Below, piece by piece: positions 45,901 through 57,245 of a stretch of DNA of 64,000 bases. The notes under the pieces are model-generated. The model was not told where the DNA came from, ran no database searches, and saw only the letters and a program-made list of their open reading frames with translations. Location of the stretch: positions 820,888,757-820,952,756 of the forward strand of contig CM062814.1 of NCBI GenBank assembly GCA_031772625.1, given 5' to 3'. Made by a program: the position numbers and the translations under genes. Positions within the stretch are counted from its first letter, which is position 1. Each line of letters opens with the position of its first letter. Source of the DNA: Pinus tabuliformis (lineage: Eukaryota; Streptophyta; Pinopsida; Pinales; Pinaceae).

Positions 45901-46223
45901 CTTTCCACTTCAAAGTGGGAGGCTTTAGAAGAGTTAGTAGCATCCACTGTTGCTTCTATTTGAATTATCTTAGGACCCTCGCTCTCCAACAACTGGTACA
46001 TGGTTTCTCATGAAGAAGTACCCATGTCGATACTGCATGTCATGTTTGAGAACAGTGGGGGCATTTCTGCTACATCATATGTATAATATTGTGTGGCTTC
46101 CATGGGTTTCCTTCCTTTCTTCGACTTAGTCATCCTGTTACACAATTCTTTCTTGGGCGCAACATGAAAATTGAGAACATAGAGGAATGAAGAGCAATAG
46201 TAGTTAAATGCGGAAGCATACAA
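42960..46223 (-). pseudogene. Large extra ORF upstream of gag in E4
   Basis: A chain of minus-strand open stretches in consistent order from ATG 46223 to about 42960 represents one ancestral protein of about 1,090 codons, cut by stops and frameshifts (near 46005, 45720, 45165, 45075, 44537 and in the coiled coil). Parts in order: a globular N-terminal region (46223-44880) with aromatic-rich segments such as YSYITAMTCRLFVYVD; a polar Ser/Glu/His/Lys repeat region (about 44620-44350); a coiled coil rich in Gln, Glu and Lys (about 43990-43500); and a C-terminal region to about 42960. I do not recognise a known catalytic domain. Sense-strand ORFs before gag are known in Ogre elements; relation to those is possible but unproven. 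Confidence 0.6.
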
Positions 46224-46262
46224 ACAAACAAGGCCTTGAAATGATGGGAAGGGAAGTTTAAA

Positions 46263-47211
46263 TGCGAATCAATCTAAATAGGCCATTAAATCTCCTTGGG
46301 ATTTGAAATCATAAATACCATCAGAACCCTTTAATAACTGAAATCATGGGTTCATGTGGTTATTTATTATCCATTATCCATTAAAAACCTTTTCAAACGG
46401 TAAATAAAACTTATTTTCAAGCACTCTGCCGATATGCAATAGCGATATCACTGTATCAATTTATTAAGTATGAGAGATGTGTGATTACGATAGTCACAAT
46501 ATAACAATATTGCAATCAAAGGTTTCAGGAGTAGTGGAGAATGGATATGGCTGAAAGCTTTGAGCGATTGGTGACGTGGCATTGTAGTGGGCCTATGGGT
46601 TTATTATTAAGCACAAATTTTGTTTTTAGATTTATGATTTTTCCTTAGGCGTGCTCTTTAAGAAATAACTTTATTGCAATCAGGGGAGTTGGGAATGATA
46701 TAATCGGGGTGCATGTTGATACTCTTGTGATTTATTCAAACATGATGTTCTTACAAAGTGTATTTTATTGTTTTGTCGGGTCTGGTAGCTTGTCGCATTT
46801 CGCAGTAGGGATGTTCCTCAATATTTATGATATATCTCTTTTGTTATAAGATTGCGATGCAGGGAATTTCCGCCTTGAATGAATTTCATCAATACTTAAA
46901 CTTTTTAAGGAATATATAGTTTCGGTTCTCTGGGGCTATCTTTTATCGCAATTGCAAGTTTCAAAAGGGAAAACAAAACTTTGTTTCTTTGAAACTTTGT
47001 GACATGCGATATTGTCAGGTTTTCTTTAAGGTAAGCCTTATTCAAGTCATTAAATATTTAATGAGGATTTCTTTATTAAAAATCAAATTTGTTCTTAACA
47101 AAAACCCTAAACTAAACTATATTCCTATGTTTTTTAATTTTTAAGGGTGCCTATTTTTTTATACAATAATCTCCTAAGTCATTTATGTAAAATAAAAGGG
47201 GGGTTGTTGCA
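46263..47211 (-). repeat. Right (5') LTR of E4
   Basis: On the minus strand it starts TGCAACAACCCCCCTTTTATT at 47211 and ends GATTCGCA at 46263; related over its whole length to 33890-34858. The transcript downstream runs into TTTAAACTTCCC, which does not resemble a PBS. Confidence 0.65.
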
Positions 47212-47592
47212 CAACATAACATAACCCTAAGTGGTTCTAATTACAGTAACAATCAACCAAGAATTGGATCCATTTGAAGAAATAATCTCTACAGTTCTCA
47301 AGTATCAACCAAATGGCTTGAAGAAAATGAATTTTCTAACCTCCACCCCTTTGAAAACTAGTAATTGGAGTTGAACTCAAAAAGGACATGTGGTGCCTTA
47401 CTATCCATAAGCGATATGCATTACAACATATGTATGCGTTTATGAAATATTATTCGTACTATTTAAAACAAATCTCCAAATCCCGAGAATCAAAGTGTTC
47501 CAATCTATAATTTTACTTTATTTTTTCTTAGTAAACTATAACTACATTACGTCCATCATGATCATAAAAAAATACGAACCAATTTTATGAGT
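47212..47592. other. Non-coding spacer
   Basis: AT-rich DNA between the E4 LTR and a solo LTR. It contains no gene or repeat end that I can recognise; it is presumably older insertion debris. The TGAGT at 47588-47592 is the target duplication of the next feature. Confidence 0.55.
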
Positions 47593-48702
47593 TGTTGTGG
47601 GGAAAAATGCCTATGCAGGACGATCCTATCCACCTAAGGTGTGACAACGCCTTAGCAACAAACGAATACAGCTATTATGATTTCTTCCTTTATGAAATGT
47701 GAAAGAGGGGAGATTGGCAGACTTACCGTTGTCTTCTGGTTGTCCCTCGATCTAGATCCTCTTCTCTTTGTGTGTCCACAGCTACTTGTCTCCTCGCTTG
47801 CTCAAGAGAACAGCTACTTGAATCCCACGAGATCACAAGAGAACAGCTACCTGTGACAAGAGAACAGCTACTTGCGACAAGAGGAGAACAGAATGCAAAG
47901 GCAAATATACATATTCATAAATGATTCAGGATTAGAAGTAAATCAAATACACTAATGCAATCATACAAAATACACCAGCATATAGGAAAGAATCAAGATA
48001 GCTTTATTGATAAGTAACAGGGTTCAGGAAGAGATACAACCCATAGGGCTCCAATCTAGCATCTCCTTCCCAGCAGAATGGAATTCCTTCTTCAGCTCCC
48101 TTCAAAGCATTAAGCACCCAATGTTTCCAGCCACAAACCAACAGCAATTCTTTACAATCACAAAATTCCAGCCTCCCTGATCTCATGTAGGAGAGATCTA
48201 TATATAGGGATATTGGAGAGAGGATGAGTCAGCTTGAGGCTGGTATGAAACTGACTAGTGTCCTCTCCCTCTCATAGTTCTTGAGTCCACTTGGAGGTTC
48301 TTGCTTCCACTTGGAGATTTGGAACCTCTTACTCATCACCAGTCGAATTCCCTGATCCAAGTGTCATTTTGGAAGCTTCCTAGGCATTGACACATTGAGG
48401 AATGAGCCTGCCACTTGTCCAGTTACGCTCAGCGCAGGTAGCCTTTGTTGCAGTTGACATTCAACGCAGGTAGACAGTGGAGCAGTTGACATTCAGCGCA
48501 GATGCTCAGTGGAGCAGTTGACATGATCCAGAATTGGCTTGTTTTTGAGTGTTTTCAGGTGGAGAACTTCAGTGAATTGTTGTGGTTAGTTGGCCTTGTT
48601 CCTCTAGGGGTAGGAACAACATGTTTAGGGACTTTGGATCCCTTAGATTATGGACATTTCATGCTCAATGCTGTAAGGCACAAAAATGTCTATAACATGA
48701 GT
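47588..48702 (-). mobile_element. Solo LTR of the E1 family with TGAGT target duplication
   Basis: The LTR proper is 47593-48697 (1,105 bp). On the minus strand it begins TGTTATAGACA and ends TTCCCCACAACA, as in the E1 LTR at 2035-3089. Perfect 5-bp duplications TGAGT at 47588-47592 and 48698-48702 show an intact insertion reduced to one LTR by recombination. The open frame at 48004-48186 has no recognised product. Confidence 0.92.
48451..48530 (-). repeat. 32-bp tandem repeats in the solo LTR
   Basis: CAGTTGACATTCARCGCAG units start at 48451, 48483 and 48515 with an exact 32-bp period; the third is partial. The E1 LTR does not show the same array, so it expanded in this copy. It lies near the LTR start on the element strand, in the U3 region. 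Confidence 0.7.
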
Positions 48703-48846
48703 GTATCATGCATCACCATACATATTCTTTATTCATTTTATGTGAATATAGTAAGACCCATATCACAGATAGTAACATTGTATCTACATGTTGCCACATA
48801 ATTGTATCTATTCCTTTGGATTAGTGAATATAATAACACTTATATT

Positions 48847-49958
48847 TGTGAAAATTTCAACACTGAAATTATATTGCAGAACTGGAATTAATTCTTCTAT
48901 CTCTTAATTAATTTAGCAATTTATTTCTACAACAACAACGAATTAATCACACTACAATCTTCACCAAAGATAAATACTATGAAAACAAAACTAGAATTTG
49001 AGAAAATACTAGCACGCACACACAAAAATTTGACACATTTGTTTTTGGACAAAGCTCCCCGAAAAAACCTAACCTGGGAAAATCGGTGCAACAACTGAGA
49101 GTTTTTATTATTAAGCAATAGTGAGAAATTCTGAGTAGAATTGGATACCAAAAACTAGCAATCCTACAGAGAAAATACTAGCAAAAATCTAGTGAGGAAT
49201 TATCCTCACCCCATAAGAAATATGGGCTCTAACTTCCAGCTCCAAGTGAGTTATCCAAACAACCTTTGCATAGGCCTGCGTCACCCTAGTGTAGTCCCTT
49301 CCATGCTTTATTTGAAACAAATACTCATGAGGCCATCCACTCTATTGCTGACTAAGAAACTGTCACTCTGACACTTTGGAAAGTCTTTTCGGCCTCTAGA
49401 AATGAAACTCAACTTCTCTCCAATAAAATCAAATTTCCTCTAGAGACTTCTGCGTAGCCTCTCTGTGGTTATTTCTGCCTCTCTACAACCTACTCTCCAT
49501 CATTGGAATCTCTTCCTCTGGACTCACTTTCCCTGCCCCTCATTGTCTCTACTTCCTTCTCTGGCTCAAACTCTTTCAGGAACTCTTTCAGGAAAATCAA
49601 ACTGCGCAAGGAAATCAATCTCAAGTGTGTGTTCTCCATCTACCCATTGATCTCCTCTTATAATCTCTAGTTGGGACTCCAACGACCAAGATTAAAAGAC
49701 GATCGATGGATGAGATCATTTCTGGATTGATCCATATGAGTTTCTAGATGATTCACACTTTTCTCAATTAACACTAGTTAATTAACCCCTTTTCCTAAGT
49801 TTAAACTTAGGAAATATTTAAAAATAGGATAATAATCTAATTGAGACACTTCTAGGTGAATTTTCATAAACGATTTCTAGGTTATGGAGAACTCCTATGT
49901 TTTAGCATCTCCACAAAGTTTTGAGACTAGAACGCCTCTGATGCTACAAAAACTAACA
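48847..49958 (-). repeat. 3' LTR of the non-coding copia element
   Basis: A 1,112-bp LTR that on the minus strand begins TGTTAGTTTTTGTAGC after the polypurine tract and ends AAATTTTCACA. It matches 51392-52035 and 54103-54420. Open frames at 48927-49151 and 49465-49650 are repeated in altered form in the other LTR and are not taken as genes. Confidence 0.78.
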
Positions 49959-51379
49959 CTCCCTCTTAGGGAGGAAGGTGTTCTAGTGTTGCACTATTGC
50001 TACAACACCATGTCTCTGTATCACCTTTTGTACACTACTGATTTCTGGCCACTATGACTGACTATCACTTCCCACCAACCACTATTTAACTCTGATGCTA
50101 CATTTCTGTTGCTGTTGATACTACTATACTACTGCCAACTTTGAATCTGCACTATAACTCCCTCTCATATGTTGTTATTGCAACTGCGACTGCAACCACT
50201 GCAACTGAGAAGCATATAAAATACTGAATAAATTGTCCCCCTATGATGCATATGTATCTTGAGCATATGACTGCTACTAGCCTCTACACTATCCACTAAA
50301 TAATCTATTGCAGCTAACTTTGCACTGAGCCACCTTCTCTGTTGTCAACACTACATCGCACTCCTCAATACCTGACTACAACTAGTCTGCAATTGTCACT
50401 CTGGAATTTGATCGCATCACTGACCTTGATCCATCCTACTACCAAATATTGTGGGCCCATGTAGCAAGGTAATGATCCATGAGGAGGACACCTCATTGGA
50501 CCCTACCCATATGGCACACTACAGCTTCATGCTCCTCCTCTTTTATTTGGTGCCCAACTATATCCTTTCAAGCCTAGTCCCTGGTTGGGACCCTTTGCTT
50601 TGCAACTCGCACTGGATAACTCATACTTCCTTTGGCACCTATCTCTGGAAACTGGAAGTCGATTTGATACCAAAATATACATTCTAGCTACTTGGATGAC
50701 CTCCTCTAGAACTCTCCTATGGCTATCTATGCAAATCTACAAAATCTGCAAAACTCAAAAACTAGAAACAAAAAAAATTCTAGAATCTCCTCAAATTTTC
50801 CTGCTCAACTATTTGTTTTGAAACTTGCACTCTTCTGGAATGCACATAACTAGTTTGTCTTCGTCGCTCTGCCTTCGGCTTCTTTTTGGGATTACTCGCT
50901 CAGCCTTTCTAAATGTTCTTCTCCAGAAAACTGGCACACAAACTGTAACTTGAAAAACTTGAACTGACTGCTTCTAGAAAATTCGTACTACCTTCTGCAA
51001 CTGGAAAATTATGGACCTCCTCCATAAAACTGGAACTGGAAACCCTCTAGGAAAATATGGAAATTCCTCCCTGTGTGTCTACACTTTTCTCTTCCACCCG
51101 ATGTTGATTATTCTCTAACAATTGATGCAAAACCCTTTTGCACCCAAACAAGGAGTCTTCCTAGCTAAAATACTGGACTGCTGCTCCCTTTGCCTGTTTG
51201 AATCACTCAAACTGGAAAGACAATTTTTTCTTCCCACCTACACTGAAAAATTGAACTTACCCAAACAACTCATACTTCATGGCTTAGGCTCTACACAACC
51301 TCCAAAAATTTGTCATGGTGCTCCCTCTGAACAAAGAATTTATGCCTCTACTTCTGAGCTTCGCTGTCTAATGAAATAT
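49959..51379 (-). other. Internal region of the copia-type element, no coding seen
   Basis: About 1.4 kb, pyrimidine-rich on the + strand. I searched both strands for copia gag, protease, integrase, RT and RNase H motifs and saw none. Only the polypurine tract at the left end and the PBS just beyond the right end are recognisable. Confidence 0.6.
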
Positions 51380-51391
51380 GCTCTGATACCA
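51380..51391 (-). promoter_or_regulatory. Copia primer-binding site (initiator tRNA-Met)
   Basis: The minus strand reads TGGTATCAGAGC directly after the LTR end TTTTCACA. This is the usual plant copia PBS, complementary to the 3' end of initiator tRNA-Met. Confidence 0.9.
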
Positions 51392-52035
51392 TGTGAAAAT
51401 TTGAACACTGAAATTCTTTTGTAGCAATTGGAATTAATTCTTCTAAATGTTAATTAATTTAGCAATTTATTGCTACGGCAACAATGAATTAATCACATTG
51501 TAATCTTCAGCAAAGATAAAGATTGCGGAAGCAAAAATGGAATCTGAGAAAATACTCGTGCACACACACAAAAATTTGACATAGTTATTTTTGGACAAAA
51601 TTCCCTAGAAAAACCCAACTTGGGAAAAATAGTGCAACAATTGAGGGTTTTTATTATTAACCAGCAGTGATAAATATTGAGTACAAATGAATGTCGAAAA
51701 ATGGAAATCCTACAGAGAAAATACTGGAAAATATCTAGTGTAGAATTATCCTCACCCCATAAGCAATCTAGGGTCTTATTTCCAACTCCAAGTGAGTCGT
51801 CCAAACAACTTCTGTGTTGGCATCCATCACCCAAGCACAATCCCTTCCATGCTCTATTTGAAACAACTGTTCCTCAAGTCATCCAAACTACTACTAACTG
51901 AGAAACTATCACTTTGACACTCTGGAAAATCTTTTCGACCTCTGGAATTGAAACTCAACTTTTCCAGCAAAATTGAATTGCCTCTAAAGACTTATATGCA
52001 ACCCCTATGTCAGCCTCTCTATGGTTATTTCTGCC
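51392..52035 (-). repeat. 5' LTR of the copia-type element, first part
   Basis: Matches the 3' LTR from TGTGAAAATTT to GGTTATTTCTGCC. It is interrupted at 52036 by another insertion and resumes at 54103. Confidence 0.78.
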
Positions 52036-54107
52036 TGTAATGTCCCTTCCTAAATTATTTTGGAACAATATTTATTTCTACATTTTGGGGGCCAATTTTG
52101 GTGAAGACGAGTCCCATTTGATTTTTGATAGAAGACTTAGGAGTTAAAATCAAGTTTATTTTATTTTATTTTGTTTTGTTAATGATATATGGGGACCACC
52201 CACATAAGAAATACACACTCCCTAAGCCAATGATTCAAAATTCATGAGAGGGAAGAAAAGCCGGGAAGAAAGCTCCATGAAAGAAAATCCGGGAAGAAGG
52301 CTCCATGAAAGTTATAAAAGGAAGGCAACACACTTCATTTGGCATTCTTGGCTTATCGAATTTGATTATGTTGCTCGCATTGTTTAGCCGGGTCACTTGT
52401 TGTTTAACAAGAGTTTTACAAGCGGAGAACTCACCGTTTCTTCAGGGAACTTCAAGTGCCACCCTGGAGAGGTTCATCCATTATCATTCGGAGGAGATTT
52501 GTAGAGAGATTTCCAGCATTTGTATTAAGTTCACCCCAGTAGTGCGTATTTTTGGAGGATGCAGTAGTGGATCTAATGTGGCCATTGCAACATTCTTCCA
52601 AAGCGCTAATGGAAAGAGGAATTAGGAGAAGAAGGCTCAATATAATTTTTGGCTATTGGGTGATTTTTAAGGTTGGTAGTGGCAACCGTATTTAAGAGTG
52701 ATTTTGTAGAGTCTGTGACCAGCGCAGAAGATAGAAATTGGGCATACGTGTGAGATAGAGTTTCAGCCATTGGGGCTATTGCTTGCTGAAAGAAAAAAGG
52801 AAAGTATTGGTGAGGTTGATTGCTACATTTCAAGAGTGCCTGGGGAGTATTTTGCTGGTGGTTTGACAGACAACGCGCTTCAACAACTATTGGAAAGTGT
52901 AGGACTTTTGGGGGTCGATTTTGGAAGTTCAAAACCAGACCAAAAAACTTCTGGGTTTTTCTGGGTTTTTGACAAGGACTTCAAAAATAATTTTGCAGAA
53001 TTTTCTGAGCAACGGAGGTGGAGTTTTCAGCCATATCTTTGCAATATACCGTGTAGATTACTAGAGGTTGCATAGTGCCTTTCAGGGGTCAATTTTGGGA
53101 GGTCAATATCAGACCAAACCATTTATGTGTTTTTGTGGGTTTTTCCTGAGGAGCCTAGATATAAATTTACAAAATTTTATGAGCACTAGAGGTGGGGTTT
53201 TCAACCATATCTTTGTAGCAGATAATGCATAATTGCTAGGGACTGCACAATGCAGCAATTGGTTAGTTGATTGTAGCTCTGAGTTGTCATTTCTTTACCT
53301 CGGCTTTGCTCCACTTTCCTTTGAGGCAAACCTAGGTGCATTCCTTCCATATATTTGTACTCTTGCACCAGTTATAATAAAATGGATCAGCTGCTTCCAT
53401 ATTTATGATTGTTCTGGGTGTTTATTAAATTGTTTTCAAATTTTTGTGGTGTAAATTTGTTATTTTGCTTGTATATAACTATTTTTCCTATTTTGGAACA
53501 TTACTGATCCGGATTTAAACAGGAACACAATAGAGTACAGAAATAACCATAAACACAGAGATGCAATATAAATAATACTTTATTTCATTAATGTAAAATA
53601 TTAAAATATGCTTACAAACAGAAACAGAAATAAACCAACTAGGGCGATGGTAGCTTATCTCTGAGAAGAGATGTGGCAGCTACATGCCTCTGAACTGTCT
53701 TACAATGAGGCTCGAAGGCCTATTTATTGTTGAGAAATAATGGAAAACCCTAAACATCCAAAAACCTAACCCTAGAAGATGAAACGCCAAACTGTGGGCC
53801 CCATTTGGGTAAATTGGTACATCAACTTCTCAGGGTCGTAACTTTGGCATACGATCTCTATTTGACACGCACAATAGCTCGTTAGAAATATCTATTCGAG
53901 GACATGGAACAATGTTGCTCCCATATTTCCCAAAAAACGTCGTTTAGGGCCTCAAAACAACTCTGGAAGTTCAGGACCCGAAAAACTGCTAAAAATAGTA
54001 AATTGTGCTACAAATAAGGAAACTGAAAAACTGAAAGAGACAGTTGTGGGGGTCCAAGTGGGATAGGTGGGTGGCCATCAACATCCACCTGGATCAATTA
54101 CACTACC
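52031..54107 (+). mobile_element. Insertion within the copia LTR, imperfect target duplication
   Basis: 2,067 bp (52036-54102) starting TGTAATGTCCC and ending GATCAATTACA, so it has TG and CA ends. The flanking 5-mers are CTGCC (52031-52035) and CTACC (54103-54107), one mismatch. The interrupted LTR resumes exactly after it, as comparison with 48847-49958 shows. TATAAAA (52313-52319) and AATAAA (53376-53381) indicate + orientation. ATTACTGATCCGG near 53506 resembles the reverse complement of the right end, so the right 600 bp may be a separate unit. No product is recognised for its open frames (52305-52625, 52770-53075). Confidence 0.65.
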
Positions 54108-54420
54108 TCTCTACAAGCTACTCTCCAGTACTAGAATCTCTTCTTCTGGACTCACTGTCCCTGCCCCTCTCTATCATTGCTTCCTTCTCTTGCTTGAACT
54201 CTTCTGACAACTGCTCCTACTCTATAGAAAATCGAACTGCCCAAGGAAATCGGTCTCAAGTATGTGTTCTTCATCTATCCATCGACCTCCTCTATAATCT
54301 CTAGTTGAGACTCTAAAGGCAAAGATCAAAACATAATCGATGCCTAATATCATTTTTGGATCGATCCATGTGAGTTTCTAGATGATTCACACATTTCTCA
54401 CTTAATACAGATTAATTAAC
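54103..54420 (-). repeat. 5' LTR of the copia-type element, second part
   Basis: Resumes the match to the 3' LTR (CTCTCTACA, then GAATCTC) and continues to GATTAATTAAC, where TGATGCAGG begins a different repeat. The last stretch of the LTR is missing. Confidence 0.72.
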
Positions 54421-56191
54421 TGATGCAGGAGCATTCAGCGCAACATCATTATTGTATTCTAGTAGACATAGGGGGTCTTGTGTTTCAAGGAAGTTGGTTT
54501 CCTAAGTATTGAATTAATGTAATTATTTAATGTTTTGAGTGATTTTAATGAGAATAGGTAATTGAATATTGTGAAGCATAATTGTAAATGTTCTCGAATG
54601 TAGGAGAACATGAGAGATTTAGGATAGTTGAGTGATGAGAGGATTGAGAATTGATTGTAAATCTTAAATTAGGAGTTAGTTCATGATTTTATGGATTAGA
54701 GAGGATCCTTAGGGATGAGGTAGAGATTTTAGGATTTTGTTGAGGAATCTATGGATCTAAACCAGGATATGGTTTTAGAATCCCTTTTTATAAATGTAAG
54801 CCTAAAAGGCAAAGACAGGGGTTAGAAAAGTTAGATAGTGAGGGAGGCTAGATAGGGTTTGATTATAAACCTATGGGCAGATTGTAAATAGAGGCCATTG
54901 ACATTAGAAGATCAGGCCTCAGAGAGAAATTGTGTAATCATTGTTTGTATATTATATACAGAGATTCGATTTCTGAATGTATAAGTGTGTTTCGAATATT
55001 GAGTGATAATTACATATGAATCAGAATTCTGTAATAAATATGTGTGCAAGAAGAATTCTGTAGAATACACAAAGGAGAAGAATGATTCGGAAGAATTATA
55101 ATGGATCATTGAATCCACTTGAAGGATCAAGAAAGGCTCTGGAATGACATCGATCAAAGGAGCGCATGAAGATAAGCTCACGAGGAATTGCGCATTAGAA
55201 CAGCGGAATGGCGGAAGGACGAGAACATTGAAGAAACCCGAAACACAGAGGAAATATTGAAGAACTAGCATAAAACCAAAGTAAAGAAGCGGATGAAGGA
55301 GTGAAGATTGACGCTCAGGAACCATTGGATCTTGAAGATCAATGGCCAGGATCTAATCGCAGAGGAGACGAAGGAATATCGCATCGGCGGTTTTTAAACA
55401 GTGAAAGTAGATTTTGGGTAGTCTCAAAACCGTAAGTGGTATTGAGCACGATGCACCTAATTCCATTAAGCGTTCGACATGTGGCAGCGAGGAGGAGAGA
55501 GGAAACCACTTATCGTGCGGTTATTCCTCGTGTAAGTTGTCCGGTTGAAAACTTTGTGGACCGTCAGATTTGTCGCAAGTTAATCGACGCTAGAGGATCA
55601 ACGATTGGTTTCGTTGATTGGATGTAACATCAACCATCGGATCACAAGCCTGGTCGATAGTTGAGATGTAATCACATATGGCAAGGTTAGGAACTGAAGG
55701 GCGGTGCGATAGCGATAGTCGCTGATTGGAGGTTAGGCGTTTTAGAGATCGGAGCAATAGTGCAGAGGACTTGGTATTAATGGACCCGACGAAATTTATT
55801 AACGCGAGTGTAAAACATTTGAAGTTGAGCCTTATATGGTTCAGAGCAGAGTTGTAATGTATTTCCTTTGTATTTCTATAAAGTGTTGTGCTGAGGGTTT
55901 TAATTCAAAGGTGTGATTTAAATGTTCTGATAGTCGAATATCAGAGTCGGAAGGGGTGATGAGGTGTATATGTGGTGTGACCACGAGGACTGCAATGAGC
56001 GATTGTGACAAAGGTGTTTATTGATAACTGTGCAAAGGCTTATGAAAGGTGGAAAAGGTATGATCTATGTGGGTTTATGTGATAACTATTATAAAGGGTT
56101 ATAATAGTATTAAAGCACCGATAGCGAAATTTGGATTAAGCCCATGTATGACCAAAAGTTTGTTAATGGCTTAGAGGGATTGTATGAGTCC
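54421..56191. other. Unassigned LTR-like DNA
   Basis: Begins TGATGCAGGAGC exactly where the copia LTR is cut, which suggests the start of another LTR in + orientation; a TATATTATATA stretch near 54947 could be its TATA region. It is cut at 56191 by the LTR of E3. Open frames (54912-55325 minus, 55436-55627 plus) have no recognised product. Confidence 0.4.
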
Positions 56192-57245
56192 TGTCACACG
56201 GAATCTGTCAAGGGTGCGGACACGACTGACCTTCCTAGAAGTCTAAGACATTCTAATGACAAACAAGACAAAATGGAGTGATCTTTCTCTAAATACACCT
56301 TTTACAACATGAAAACTACAAGTGTTTAGGCTTACCTTATTCCAAAACGCTGTTGTTGAAGTCCGTTCTTGACGATCCGGATGAGCTCCTCCTTCAAGTC
56401 AATTCCTGCAACCACAAACAATCAAACAATTACCAAGCACTTGCATTTCATATAATAAAACATATATTCAACATGCAGACCAAGGAACACATGAAATAAC
56501 TCATTAACACAAGCTATTGAGAAAAATAAACCAGTTTGTATTAATAACGAAACAAAGAAACTCTTACAACCTGGCCTTGGTGTTGTGCAAGTTCCTCCCA
56601 GGGTCCATCAAGGGTTTTCCTCTACTTTGACAAAGCTCACCCTCTCCCAAGTAGAATCAAGTGAAGACAATCTCTCCTCACAAAGGCTCTAATGGAAGAC
56701 CTAAATCCTGCAGCATTTACCCAAAGAAAATGTATAGCTCCAACCTCTTCTCCTTCTGGCTCAATGCCTTTATTTATAGTGCTGTAAAGAGGTTATTCAG
56801 GTCCACTATCAATGGGATCATCCCCCTCTATGGGTGGGATAGCTCCCTTATTGATGGGATAAGTTCCCCCTTAATAGAGATACATGAACCAACTGGAGGC
56901 GCATCCATTTCATCAAACCGACCTCTAGAATGTTCTAGAAGTAACCACAAGTAACTTTTTCAAGATAAAACTCGCGCATTTTGCCTTTTACAGAGGGACG
57001 CACCTGTCCCTTAACATACAGAGCGTCCATGGACGCATATTTTGTGAACAAGGTCAGCGTCCCCGCAGGTAAGGCTAGAGAGAACCTGCGACCCCAGAGA
57101 TAAACATAGTTTTTACAAGACTTTCTCTCTTCTTTGAGTTTGAGATGGATAACAGAGGCATGAGACTTGCCTAAGAGGGTAGCATGACTGTTGATTTGAG
57201 CCATACTAACTGTAAGTAGTCAAGGTGACATTTTTTAGTGTAACA
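56192..57245 (-). repeat. 3' LTR of E3
   Basis: A 1,054-bp LTR, on the minus strand from TGTTACACTAAA (57245) to CCGTGTGACA (56192). Related along its length to the E2 LTRs. The left flank is AGTCC; the matching duplication would be outside the window. Confidence 0.85.

Larger units (their letters stand above)
33890..47211 (-). mobile_element. E4: gypsy element with extra upstream ORF and aRNH
   Basis: A minus-strand Ty3/gypsy element of about 13.3 kb between two related repeats (46263-47211 and 33890-34858) that begin TGCAACAACCCCCC on the minus strand. Order along the transcript: extra ORF (46223 to about 42960), gag (42106-40379), protease (40385-39795), archaeal-like RNase H (about 39530-39030), RT, gypsy RNase H, integrase (about 38600-35944). 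All are broken by stops, frameshifts, a duplication and a deletion. I found no PBS or clear polypurine tract, and the LTRs share 11 bp beyond their CA end, so terminal borders are uncertain. Resembles Tat/Ogre elements in having an ORF before gag. Confidence 0.7.
48847..54420 (-). mobile_element. Non-coding copia-type element with a nested insertion
   Basis: A minus-strand element: 3' LTR 48847-49958, polypurine tract CCTAAGAGGGAG (49959-49970), a 1.4-kb centre, a copia PBS at 51380-51391, and 5' LTR 51392-52035 continued at 54103-54420 after a nested insertion. The 5' LTR is truncated at 54420, lacking about 170 bp. The centre (49971-51379) shows no gag or pol; its open frames (for example 50451-50687, 51122-51424) have no recognisable product. 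It is therefore a non-autonomous copia derivative, needing proteins from another element. Confidence 0.75.
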
